From Gammaproteobacteria bacterium HGW-Gammaproteobacteria-11 (lineage in GTDB: Bacteria; Pseudomonadota; Gammaproteobacteria; Pseudomonadales; Pseudomonadaceae), in NCBI GenBank assembly GCA_002840055.1, contig PGZJ01000008.1, positions 62,001 to 126,000 of the forward strand: a DNA stretch of 64,000 nucleotides. Direction: 5' to 3'. The notes beneath the pieces are model-generated. The model saw only the letters and a program-made list of their open reading frames with translations, ran no database searches and had not been told where the DNA came from. Positions 8,643 through 15,510 of this stretch are shown piece by piece (the stretch's first letter is position 1; the number at the start of each line of letters is the position of its first letter). The position numbers were made by a program, and so were the translations under genes.

Positions 8643-8662
8643 TGACTGCATAAGTATTGTCA
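8643..8662. promoter_or_regulatory. Candidate LysR operator
   Basis: TGAC and GTCA separated by 12 bp form a dyad 23 bp upstream of the LysR start and 70 bp upstream of the VOC gene. The long spaced dyad fits LysR sites (T-N11-A type). Not experimentally supported. Confidence 0.35.
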
Positions 8663-8732
8663 GGTTTACACCATAGATGAAACCTGCTCTTGGCTTGAGA
8701 CTTACCGGACTGACATTGCCCGGAGATTCCCC

Positions 8733-9161
8733 ATGAACCAAGCACACAATCCTGCTCGCATTATTGCCTATGACCATATTGGTATTCGTGTGAGCGACAA
8801 GGCGCGCGCCATGTCCTTTTACCAGTCGCTGGGGTTTGTCGAGACCGCCAGTTTTCCGAACTTTGAGGCCAACGAGATGCTCAGCGCGGACGGCGTACGC
8901 ATCAACCTGATCTTCAACGGCACGCACATGCCCGGCGCCCATAACGCGCTGCTGGACGCGCCGATCAAGCTGCCCGGCATCACCCATCCTGCCTTTATCG
9001 TCGACGACCTCCAGCGGTTTGAGCGCTGGCTGGGCGAGCAGGGGATCACCATCACCGAGGGACCGCATCACATTGGCCCGAGAAGAATAGCGCTGTTTAT
9101 TCGGGACCCGGACGGCAACGTCCTCGAATTCAATCAACTCGTCAACGGAGGTGCAGCATGA
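8733..9161 (+). CDS. VOC-family (glyoxalase/dioxygenase fold) protein
   Basis: This 142-residue protein has paired beta-alpha-beta-beta-beta modules. Module 1 starts YDHIGIRVSDKARAMSFYQSLGF, with the first metal-ligand His in DHIGI. Module 2 contains HPAFIVDDL and the terminal FIRDPDGNVLEFNQ with the Glu ligand. This is the vicinal-oxygen-chelate fold of glyoxalase I, fosfomycin-resistance enzymes and extradiol dioxygenases; the substrate cannot be told. A GGAG site precedes the ATG. It overlaps the next gene (GST) by ATGA, so the two are co-translated, suggesting a glutathione-linked detoxification pair. Confidence 0.88.
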   Translation: MNQAHNPARIIAYDHIGIRVSDKARAMSFYQSLGFVETASFPNFEANEMLSADGVRINLIFNGTHMPGAHNALLDAPIKLPGITHPAFIVDDLQRFERWLGEQGITITEGPHHIGPRRIALFIRDPDGNVLEFNQLVNGGAA

Positions 9162-9745
9162 AACTCTATGATCTGGATGTATCCGGCAACTGCTACAAGG
9201 TTAGGCTGCTGGCCTCGCTGGCCAATATTGAGCTTGAGCTTGTGCCGGTGGATTTACAGAGTGGCGCGCATAAAAAGCCGCCGCTGTCCGAGCTGAACCC
9301 TTTGCAGCAGGTGCCTGTTCTGCAGGATGGTGCGACAGTGCTGCGCGATTCGCAGGCGATTCTGGTGTACCTGGCCGGAACCTATGGCGGGCTGGCGTGG
9401 TGGCCTGCCCATGCCCGTGGCCAGGCCGAGATTGTGCAATGGCTATCCTTTGCCGGTAATGAGGTAGAACACAGCCTGTGTGCCGCGCGGCTGGTGCAGA
9501 AGTTTGCTGCGCCACTGGATAAGGCGGCAGCGCTGGCGAAGGTGCCTAAGGTGCTATCCGTGCTGGACCAGCACCTGAAAGCGAATGACTGGCTGGCAAT
9601 GGGTCGGCCGACCATTGCCGATTGCGCTGTTTATCCCTATGTCGCGCTGGCGTCTGAAGGTGGCGTGAGTCTTGAGGGATATAGTCATATTGCGCAATGG
9701 ATGGCGCGGCTGGAGGCGCTGCCTGGTTATCTGCCCAAGCCTTGA
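9158..9745 (+). CDS. Glutathione S-transferase
   Basis: This 195-residue protein has an N-terminal thioredoxin-like domain (MKLYDLDVSGNCYKVRLLASL, then NPLQQVPVLQDGATVLRDSQAILVYLA with the cis-Pro and the Asp-Ser glutathione-binding pair). A helical C-terminal domain carries the N-capping box-like MGRPTIADCAVYPYV. Length is normal for bacterial GSTs (about 200). It is translationally coupled to the VOC gene (4-bp overlap) and probably under the divergent LysR regulator. It ends at a bidirectional hairpin shared with the convergent map gene. Confidence 0.92.
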   Translation: MKLYDLDVSGNCYKVRLLASLANIELELVPVDLQSGAHKKPPLSELNPLQQVPVLQDGATVLRDSQAILVYLAGTYGGLAWWPAHARGQAEIVQWLSFAGNEVEHSLCAARLVQKFAAPLDKAAALAKVPKVLSVLDQHLKANDWLAMGRPTIADCAVYPYVALASEGGVSLEGYSHIAQWMARLEALPGYLPKP

Positions 9746-9791
9746 TCCGCCGGTATCAGGCTCGGCACACCCGATTCTGTGGCAACAGCAA

Positions 9792-9824
9792 ACCGGGGTC
9801 AGAGGAACAGTTCTCGACCCCGGT
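9792..9824. terminator. Bidirectional hairpin between GST and map
   Basis: ACCGGGGTC (9792-9800) pairs with GACCCCGGT (9816-9824). It lies in the 88-bp gap between convergent genes. There is no long T-run, so it may act as an mRNA 3' end rather than a strict intrinsic terminator. Confidence 0.55.
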
Positions 9825-9833
9825 AACCTCAGG

Positions 9834-10613
9834 TCACTGCTCTTCTTCTCGCAGCGTCAACACCTCATACCCCGAGGCGGTCACGGCTATCGTGTGTTCC
9901 CACTGGGCGGACAGTTTCTTGTCGCTGGTTACGACAGTCCAGCCGTCTTTTTTCAGTTTAACTTTTGCCTTGCCCTGGTTGACCATCGGCTCGATGGTGA
10001 AGGTCATGCCTTCCTGCAGTACCAGCCCTGTGCCTTTCTGGCCGAAGTGTAAAACCTGCGGCTCTTCATGCATCTCTCTGCCGATGCCGTGGCCGCAGTA
10101 GTCGCGCACTATTGAGTAGCCGTGCTGGGTGGCATGCTGCTGAATTGCGTGCCCCACGTCGCCGAGAGTGGCGCCGGGCCTGACCACCTTTATGCCGGCC
10201 CACATGGCTTCATAGGTTTTCTCGACCAGGCGCCTGGCCAGGGGTGAGACGCTGCCGAGCATGTACATTTTGCTCGAGTCCGCAATATAGCCGCCTTGCT
10301 CCAGGGTGATATCGACATTGACGATGTCGCCATTTTTCAGCGTCTGGCTGTCAGAGGGTACGCCATGGCAGACGACATGGTTGACCGAGGTATTCAGCGC
10401 ATACTGATAACCGTACTGCCCTTTGCTGGCCGGGCGGGCTTGCAGCTCATCAATGATGTAGCGCTCGGCCAGGTTGTTGATATCCATGGTCGACAGGCCC
10501 GGGGCCAGGTGCGCGTCAAGGTAGCGAAAGACCGCCGCCAGCAGTTGCCCCGACCGGCGCATGACCTTGAGCTCGTCGGGGCTTTTCAGCCTTACCTCAG
10601 ACACTCGCGACAT
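9834..10613 (-). CDS. map: Type I methionine aminopeptidase
   Basis: This 259-residue protein removes the initiator Met from nascent proteins in the cytoplasm. Family signatures are in order: NHVVCHGVPSD, the metal ligands in GDIVNVDIT and IADSSKMYMLG, the catalytic His loop GHGIGREMHEEPQVLHFG, the ligand Glu in TFTIEPM, and QWEHT near the end. Length fits E. coli Map (264). The usual HGDTS around the second Asp ligand is replaced by YIADSS, a feature of secondary Map paralogues. With the ParD-like partner upstream, this suggests it may be an accessory copy rather than the essential map next to rpsB. Its start overlaps the end of the ParD-like gene by 17 bp, so the two form an operon. Confidence 0.92.
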   Translation of the reverse strand: MSRVSEVRLKSPDELKVMRRSGQLLAAVFRYLDAHLAPGLSTMDINNLAERYIIDELQARPASKGQYGYQYALNTSVNHVVCHGVPSDSQTLKNGDIVNVDITLEQGGYIADSSKMYMLGSVSPLARRLVEKTYEAMWAGIKVVRPGATLGDVGHAIQQHATQHGYSIVRDYCGHGIGREMHEEPQVLHFGQKGTGLVLQEGMTFTIEPMVNQGKAKVKLKKDGWTVVTSDKKLSAQWEHTIAVTASGYEVLTLREEEQ

Positions 10614-10803
10614 GCCTGATGTCGACGTCCGCCAGTTTCATCTGGTCGCGGATGATCTGGCTGAAGGACTGATTGGGGTTGGCTTCGGCGAGCATGCCGA
10701 TCTTGATCCAGTACTCCGCTTGCGCATTGATGGAGCGGACCATGACCGTGCTGGATTTGCGGATTTCTTCGTGCAGTTCGTCGCTTATTTTTACAATGCC
10801 CAT
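10597..10803 (-). CDS. ParD-like family protein
   Basis: This 68-residue protein begins MGIVKISDELHEEIRKSS and continues with two predicted helices (ARSINAQ-like segment VRSINAQAEYWIKIGMLAEANP). This matches the ParD_like small family related to ribbon-helix-helix antitoxins. Members are commonly found directly upstream of a type I methionine aminopeptidase, as here (17-bp overlap). No ParE-type toxin gene is adjacent, so a toxin-antitoxin role is not supported. A DNA-binding or autoregulatory role for the map operon is an inference. The ATG has no strong ribosome site. Confidence 0.75.
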   Translation of the reverse strand: MGIVKISDELHEEIRKSSTVMVRSINAQAEYWIKIGMLAEANPNQSFSQIIRDQMKLADVDIRHVASV

Positions 10804-11046
10804 ATATATGATCCGTATACGTTACGTATGCAAATCATATTCTGTCATTCTGGCTGTGACAATCTGTTCGTTATCTCCGGGGAGAAAGCGGGGCGGATTT
10901 ATTTTTCAGGTTGAACGCAATAGCTTGTGCCAGAGCCTGGTAAGAAACTGCGTTAAGGCCCGCCTCGAAACGTTAGCCTGCCCCTGATTTTTCCAACGAA
11001 AAAATCCGTATGCGCCAGAAAGGGGTGCCAACCTGGAGCAAAAACG

Positions 11047-12351
11047 CTAGTTTGGCCATTTTGGGTGCAGGCTATCGATGATGTAAGGATGAGCATGCTC
11101 GCGCCCTGTCGCACCGATGTGGGTATGGTCCTCCGCCAGGTCAGTATGTTGATGCGGCAGTTCGTTTGGTTCATGCGCTGGCCAGAGTTTGATAGCCGCT
11201 ACGAATGCAAACAGGGCGAGGGCTGTCAGCACCAGCAGAGTGATATGCATGCCGGCGACTGACCCGAGCCAACCGGACAGTGGGTAGGCAATCAGCCATC
11301 CTGCGTGGGATAAGGAAAATTGTGCCGCAAAGACAGCTGGGCGGTCTTCGCCATGAGCGGATCTTGTCAGTAGCCGTCCGATAGGCGTTTGCGCGGCAGA
11401 AAAGCCAACGCCTAGCCAGGCCCATACCGGTAATAGCCAACCCAGGCTGGTTACGGCAAGCGCCATTACAAGCCCGGCAATGAGCATTGCTGCCGCCGTC
11501 AGCATGACGCGACGATCCTGCCAGCGTTGCAATAGAGCCGGGAGCGCCAGGGCTGCGAGCATCGAGCCACCGCCAAAGGCAGCAAAAGCCATTGCGGTAT
11601 GCTGCTCGGTCAGATCGAACTGCCCCTGAACCAGTACCACGGTGTTGATGATGACCATTGCCCCGGCCAGGCTCACGACCAGATTCAGCGCCATCACCCC
11701 GCGAAGACGGGGCGTTGCCGTAAAGATTTGAAAACCATGCCAGGCACGCGCATATACGCCCTTGCGTTGCTGCGGTTTTATCACAGCAGGAAAAACCACC
11801 GAAGTTACTAGCAGCGCTGAGGCGATGAACCCGATTACGGTTCCCGAAAACAGCGCCGGCCAACTGGTGAACAGCAATAGCATTGCTGCCAGAGCCGGGC
11901 TGACAAGGTTTTCCAGGTCATAGGCTAGCCGCGACAGCGATAAGGCTTTTGTGTAATCAGCCTCATTCGGAAGCGTATCCGGTATGGTGGATTGAAAGAT
12001 GGGTGTAAATGCGGCAGACGCGGATTGAAGCACTGCAATCAGTAGATAGACCTCCCAGATCTCGGTGACGAAGGGCAACGCAAGGGCAGTTGCAGCACGA
12101 ACCAGATCCAGGGCAACCAGCATGATGCGGCGCGGCACATTGTCAGCCAGTGCCGATGCAAATGGCGCAATCAATACATAGGCGACCATCTTGATGGCCA
12201 TGGCGGTGCCCAGCACCCGGCCTGCGTCGTCACCGGCGAGATCAAAGGCGACCATGCTGAGCGCAACTGTTGCCAATCCGGTTCCCAGCAGGGCAACGAC
12301 CTGCGCCAGGAACAGATGCCGGTAAGTGCGGTGCTTCAGGATATCAAGCAT
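11047..12351 (-). CDS. MFS exporter with His-rich C-terminus, NreB/NrsD-like (probably nickel)
   Basis: This 434-residue protein has about 12 hydrophobic segments of the major facilitator superfamily, with the loop 2-3 motif SALADNVPRRIML. It ends in a cytosolic tail of about 40 residues with at least eight histidines (HEP..PHQH..EDHTHIG..REHAHP). A His-rich tail on an MFS exporter is typical of the nickel exporters NreB and NrsD. The gene follows a CsoR/InrS-type repressor by 13 bp in the same orientation, and the repressor carries the Ni-sensor ligand set. I infer export of Ni(II) (possibly Co(II)) from the cytoplasm. The substrate is not proven by sequence. Confidence 0.8.
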   Translation of the reverse strand: MLDILKHRTYRHLFLAQVVALLGTGLATVALSMVAFDLAGDDAGRVLGTAMAIKMVAYVLIAPFASALADNVPRRIMLVALDLVRAATALALPFVTEIWEVYLLIAVLQSASAAFTPIFQSTIPDTLPNEADYTKALSLSRLAYDLENLVSPALAAMLLLFTSWPALFSGTVIGFIASALLVTSVVFPAVIKPQQRKGVYARAWHGFQIFTATPRLRGVMALNLVVSLAGAMVIINTVVLVQGQFDLTEQHTAMAFAAFGGGSMLAALALPALLQRWQDRRVMLTAAAMLIAGLVMALAVTSLGWLLPVWAWLGVGFSAAQTPIGRLLTRSAHGEDRPAVFAAQFSLSHAGWLIAYPLSGWLGSVAGMHITLLVLTALALFAFVAAIKLWPAHEPNELPHQHTDLAEDHTHIGATGREHAHPYIIDSLHPKWPN

Positions 12352-12364
12352 GCTTCAGCTCCGT

Positions 12365-12643
12365 TTAAAGATAACGGGCTATGGCTTTGAACTCATCAAT
12401 CCGGCTTTGTTGCTCGGGCTCCAGCGTCCCTATTGCAGCATCCAGGCATTGTTCGATGTGGTCTTGTACCAGTACGCGCTTCGCTTGTTGAATCGCTTTT
12501 TCTACTGCGTGCAGCTGTTGCGTTAGCTCGAGGCAGGGTTTACCGCTTTCCATCATGTTGATGACGCTGGCAAGGTGACCCTGGGCGCGCTTTAGACGCT
12601 TGATAATCTCTGGATGTGATTCGTGCCGATGGTGCGCTGTCAT
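12365..12643 (-). CDS. CsoR/RcnR/InrS-family metal-responsive repressor
   Basis: This 92-residue all-helical DUF156 protein contains EIIKRLKRAQGHLASVINMMESGKPC, LTQQLHAVEKAI and VLVQDHIEQCL. Ligand positions can be read: Cys37, His62 and Cys66 reproduce the C-H-C triad of CsoR. His5 falls where InrS has His21 when Cys53 of InrS is aligned to Cys37, giving the H-C-H-C set of the cyanobacterial nickel sensor. The neighbouring exporter with a His-rich tail (NreB/NrsD-like) favours nickel over copper. It probably represses both its own operon and the divergent gene set at 12723 by binding the G/C-tract dyad at 12655-12671; metal would relieve repression. Confidence 0.85.
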   Translation of the reverse strand: MTAHHRHESHPEIIKRLKRAQGHLASVINMMESGKPCLELTQQLHAVEKAIQQAKRVLVQDHIEQCLDAAIGTLEPEQQSRIDEFKAIARYL

Positions 12644-12654
12644 TTCCGATTCCT

Positions 12655-12671
12655 ATCCCCCTGGGGAGGAT
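12655..12671. promoter_or_regulatory. Candidate CsoR/InrS-type operator
   Basis: ATCC-CCCTGGGGA-GGAT is an imperfect dyad centred on a C-tract/G-tract, the form of CsoR/RcnR/InrS sites. It lies 12 bp upstream of the repressor start, in the 79-bp region shared with the divergent His-rich gene. A related half (CTATCCCAATA) lies about 20 bp further on. Confidence 0.5.
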
Positions 12672-12722
12672 GCTATGCTTTGACATCATACTATCCCAAT
12701 ACGGTCGCACAAACGCTACATC

Positions 12723-13076
12723 ATGATCACGGCCCCCCATCGTAAAGTGCTCCTCCCTATTATCCTCATGCTGCTCGCATTGTCGGGCATGTCGCTGTCT
12801 GTTGTGGGTGAAGCATCTTCCCATGGACTTGCTGAACTGGCTGGTGAGGCGCCGGGCGGACATCATGACCACGGCCACAGTCACGATAGTGTTGATCAGA
12901 AGTCAGGTGAGCATGCGCATCATGACGCCAGCAATCATAGTCATGAATCCTTGGACCATCCGACGATCCGATCTGTCGCTGGCCACTGGATATCCGTCCG
13001 GCATCTGTCTTTACAGGCCGGCGACTCGCCCCGACGTTTTCGCTATCGCCTCGAGCGCCCGCCCAAAGCGTCCTGA
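12723..13076 (+). CDS. Exported His-rich metal-binding protein
   Basis: This 117-residue protein has a signal peptide or anchor (residues 1-30, KVLLPIILMLLALSGMSLS). A segment dense in His and Asp follows (GGHHDHGHSHDS, GEHAHHDASNHSHESLDH, about residues 45-80), then a short basic C-terminus. No catalytic domain is seen. The pattern is that of periplasmic metal buffers. As first gene of the divergent set controlled by the adjacent metal sensor, followed after 53 bp by a HupE/UreJ-like permease, it most likely binds Ni or Co in the periplasm. Specificity is inferred from context. Confidence 0.72.
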   Translation: MITAPHRKVLLPIILMLLALSGMSLSVVGEASSHGLAELAGEAPGGHHDHGHSHDSVDQKSGEHAHHDASNHSHESLDHPTIRSVAGHWISVRHLSLQAGDSPRRFRYRLERPPKAS

Positions 13077-13129
13077 CGCATTGAGTCTCGCTGCAACGCA
13101 GCTCTTGAAACCAATTGTTTGGAGTCTTT

Positions 13130-13864
13130 ATGTGGTCAAACTTGTTTGACGGCCGTTTGCGTGCGCGTGTCGGCGCTGGCGGACATCGTCTGTTCTGGAT
13201 ATTTCTGACATTCGGTTTGCTTGGCATGAGCGCCGATGTCCTGGCCCACGCTGTCGCCGAGGGCGACAAAGGTTACATTCAGGAAATCACTGGGGTGAAC
13301 CTGGTTGCCTTCATGTATCTGGGGGCCAAGCACATGGTCACTGGTTATGATCATCTGCTGTTTCTTCTGGGGGTGATCTTTTTCCTCTACCGCATGCAGC
13401 ACATTGCTATCTATGTAAGCCTGTTTGCCGTTGGTCATTCCCTCACCATGTTGCTGGGGGTGTATTTCAACATTGGCATCAACAGCTACATCATCGACGC
13501 GATCATCGGTCTGTCAGTGGTGTACAAGGCGCTGGATAACCTTGGTGCGTACCAGCGCTGGTTCGGTTTTCAGCCCAATACCAAGGCGGCCACCCTGATT
13601 TTCGGACTGTTCCATGGTTTTGGCCTGTCGTCGAAAATCATCGAATACGACATTTCCCCGGATGGTCTGGTCCCCAACCTGCTCGCATTCAATGTTGGCG
13701 TTGAAATTGGGCAACTCATTGCTCTGGCCATGATTCTGATTGTGATGAGCTTCTGGCGAAAGACTGACGGCTTCCTCCGTCATGCCTATACCGCCAACGT
13801 GGCCATGATGGGTGCCGGATTTCTGCTCATTGGCTATCAGCTCACCGGCTACTTTATTGCTTGA
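13130..13864 (+). CDS. HupE/UreJ-like membrane protein (putative nickel/cobalt permease)
   Basis: This 244-residue protein has about seven transmembrane segments. It carries the HupE/UreJ_2 signatures: FMYLGAKHMVTGYDHLLFLLGVIFFL (His and Asp in a membrane segment), FAVGHSLTML, and LIFGLFHGFGLSSKI. Histidines and acids in these segments are thought to conduct Ni(II) in the family. The start at 13130 is chosen because GGAG lies 5 bp upstream; an in-frame ATG at 13115 would add five residues. It lies in an operon with the His-rich protein upstream, and its stop is followed 15 bp later by the anchor protein start. Together with the divergent exporter it suggests a nickel homeostasis locus. Confidence 0.82.
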   Translation: MWSNLFDGRLRARVGAGGHRLFWIFLTFGLLGMSADVLAHAVAEGDKGYIQEITGVNLVAFMYLGAKHMVTGYDHLLFLLGVIFFLYRMQHIAIYVSLFAVGHSLTMLLGVYFNIGINSYIIDAIIGLSVVYKALDNLGAYQRWFGFQPNTKAATLIFGLFHGFGLSSKIIEYDISPDGLVPNLLAFNVGVEIGQLIALAMILIVMSFWRKTDGFLRHAYTANVAMMGAGFLLIGYQLTGYFIA

Positions 13865-13878
13865 TTCTGGAGACATTT

Positions 13879-14550
13879 ATGTACAACACCGACATGCCCT
13901 CACGCGCTGAACTACCCAGCACCGCAAAGCTGGTGCGCTCGACTATCATCTCTGCCATCGTCGCGCTGGTACTGCTGGTAACCGTGGTGATGCCAGCGGA
14001 ATACGCAATGGACCCCACAGGTGTAGGTCGCCTGCTGGGTTTGACCGAGATGGGTCAGATAAAGCAGCAGCTTGCTGAAGAAGCCGCAGCGGATGAAGCT
14101 GCGCAGCTGACGACGTTACCTCCTGCTGCTGAAGCGTCTGCCCCCGCGCCCGCAACATCGGTTCAGCAGGCCGCTACTACCCCTGAGCCACAAGTTGAAC
14201 CCGTTGTTGCAACGTCAGAGCTGGCTGCACAGCCCGAATGGCAGGATGAGGTACGAGTAGTGCTGACGCCTGGTGAAGGCACCGAGTTCAAGCTGACCAT
14301 GGAAGAAGGTGCAGTTGCTAGCTTTCACTGGATCTCCGAGGGTGGCCCCATCAACTTTGATACTCACGGTGACGGCAGTGGCCAGTCTATTTCCTACGAG
14401 AAAGGACGCGGCGTCGCAGAAGACGAAGGCGAGCTTGAGGCGGCTTTCACCGGTAACCATGGTTGGTTTTTTCGTAATCGGAACAGCAGCGATGTCACGC
14501 TGGTGCTGCGTACCCGTGGTAACTATGGCGAGCTGAAACGGGCAATGTGA
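13879..14550 (+). CDS. Transmembrane anchor protein of the metal locus
   Basis: This 223-residue protein has one N-terminal membrane helix (about 20-41, IISAIVALVLLVTVVMP), then an Ala/Pro-rich linker (about 75-120). A soluble C-terminal domain follows, with SFHWISEGGPINFDTHGDG and AFTGNHGWFFRNRN. It matches the uncharacterised 'transmembrane anchor protein' often found directly after HupE/UreJ-like genes in metal-resistance islands. The topology suggests a periplasmic domain; the His residues could bind metal. CTGGAG precedes the ATG at 13879, which is preferred over the upstream in-frame ATG at 13861. Function unknown beyond association with metal permeases. Confidence 0.75.
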   Translation: MYNTDMPSRAELPSTAKLVRSTIISAIVALVLLVTVVMPAEYAMDPTGVGRLLGLTEMGQIKQQLAEEAAADEAAQLTTLPPAAEASAPAPATSVQQAATTPEPQVEPVVATSELAAQPEWQDEVRVVLTPGEGTEFKLTMEEGAVASFHWISEGGPINFDTHGDGSGQSISYEKGRGVAEDEGELEAAFTGNHGWFFRNRNSSDVTLVLRTRGNYGELKRAM

Positions 14551-14564
14551 TGTAGCAAGCCTAT

Positions 14565-14602
14565 GATGGCCGGACCAATCGACCTAAGATTGGCTCGGCC
14601 AT
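14565..14602. terminator. Hairpin between the anchor gene and the ICMT-like gene
   Basis: ATGGCCG...CCAATC pairs with GATTGG...CGGCCAT, an interrupted stem of about 13 bp with a 7-nt loop. It lies 15 bp after the anchor protein stop, between convergent genes. There is no T-run. Confidence 0.5.
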
Positions 14603-14690
14603 ATGGTCAGTCGCCAATAGTCTTTGTTTGGCGTCCTTCCGCTACGTCCGAATTTGCTATACCCCGCACAAGTCTGGCCATATATTGCCC

Positions 14691-15155
14691 TTAAAGCCAG
14701 CGCCTCACCTGACTGCAATATTGTGTGAAATGAGCTCCAAAAAGACGCGTGAGTGCCCGCTCCTCCGGTCCAATCTGGAAGCGGTTCATGTAGACCACAA
14801 AGCCCAGTACCCCCAAGAGCGATACCGGCCAGGCAAGGAAGATCGACCAGGCTATCAACGCAGTTGCGAACCCAAGATACATGGGATTGCGCGTGTACCG
14901 GTAGATTCCAGAGCTGACCAAGGTTGATGCCGTATCCGGCTTCAACGGGTTGACGGTGGTGCGAGCATTTCGGAAGGAGAGTACGCCGGCCAGGCAAATA
15001 CCCATACCGGCCAGCAGCACCACCAGCGCCGCGCCAGTTCGCCACCCAATTGCCAGATCCAGAGCGCCCGGCATGTGACGTGCGGCGAGCCACATGAACA
15101 GTCCGAACAGAACCGCAACTAGCGGTGGTGGGATACGGTTCTCAAGTGCACTCAT
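14691..15155 (-). CDS. Isoprenylcysteine carboxyl methyltransferase (ICMT)-like membrane methyltransferase
   Basis: This 154-residue protein has four hydrophobic segments and the family signature VSSGIYRYTRNPMYLGFATALIAWS, followed by EERALTRLFGAHFTQYCSQVRRWL. It belongs to the ICMT/phospholipid methyltransferase group of small integral-membrane methyltransferases; in bacteria the substrates are mostly unknown. The ATG at 15155 is favoured because upstream in-frame codons overlap the end of the dsbA fragment. Only 4 bp separate the dsbA-like stop from this ATG, so the gene was probably once the second gene of a dsbA-ICMT operon. Its own promoter is uncertain now that the upstream gene is truncated. 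Confidence 0.8.
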   Translation of the reverse strand: MSALENRIPPPLVAVLFGLFMWLAARHMPGALDLAIGWRTGAALVVLLAGMGICLAGVLSFRNARTTVNPLKPDTASTLVSSGIYRYTRNPMYLGFATALIAWSIFLAWPVSLLGVLGFVVYMNRFQIGPEERALTRLFGAHFTQYCSQVRRWL

Positions 15156-15159
15156 CGCG

Positions 15160-15420
15160 TCACTCTCTGAAATTTGCGACTTCATTGTTGACCAGCTGGC
15201 GTAACGGGTCAGGCCCAAACTGCTGCAAGGGACGGCCGTTGACGAAGAAGGTCGGCGTACCCCGAATATCCACAGCCCTTATATCCCGCATATCCCGTTC
15301 AAGAAGCGCATCCACAGCGGGTGCATGCATATCTGTCTGCGCTTGTTCAACATCCAGGCCGGCGCGGGATTCTGGGTGTCTTGAGCTATAGGCCAGGTCT
15401 GCCGCTGAAGCTGTTCTGAC
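15160..15420 (-). pseudogene. C-terminal fragment of a DsbA-family thioredoxin-fold protein
   Basis: The minus strand encodes 86 residues ending at a TGA at 15160-15162. They include the DsbA-type C-terminal core VDIRGTPTFFVNGRPLQQ (with the cis-Pro motif GTP) and a preceding acidic helix. An in-frame TAA lies immediately upstream at 15421-15423, and the CxxC active-site half is missing, so this is a 5'-deleted remnant. The upstream breakpoint coincides with the decayed copy of the methyltransferase leader at 15437-15510, indicating a recombination junction. Confidence 0.8.
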
Positions 15421-15436
15421 TTAATTGCCGCGGTAG

Positions 15437-15510
15437 GTCGAACAGATTCTTGAGTTTTTTATTACGCATGGGACACCTGTGCTTTGTTAGTGGAGCGTAC
15501 TGCTCTACGC
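15437..15510 (-). pseudogene. Remnant of a methyltransferase 5' end (paralogue of the gene at 6831-7541)
   Basis: The minus strand from an ATG at 15469 reads MRNKKLKNLFD, against MRNDELKALFD at the methyltransferase start (7541). The identity continues upstream of the ATG through GGGACACCTGTGCTTTGTTA (here) versus GGGGCACCTGTGCTTGGTTA (there). After 11 codons homology stops and the truncated dsbA fragment begins. This is a scar of a lost methyltransferase copy. The upstream part touches the 3' end of the AraC gene. Confidence 0.7.

Noticed and set aside
10597..10803. Type II toxin-antitoxin system
   Set aside because: Only a ParD-like protein is present; the partner gene is a methionine aminopeptidase, not a ParE toxin.
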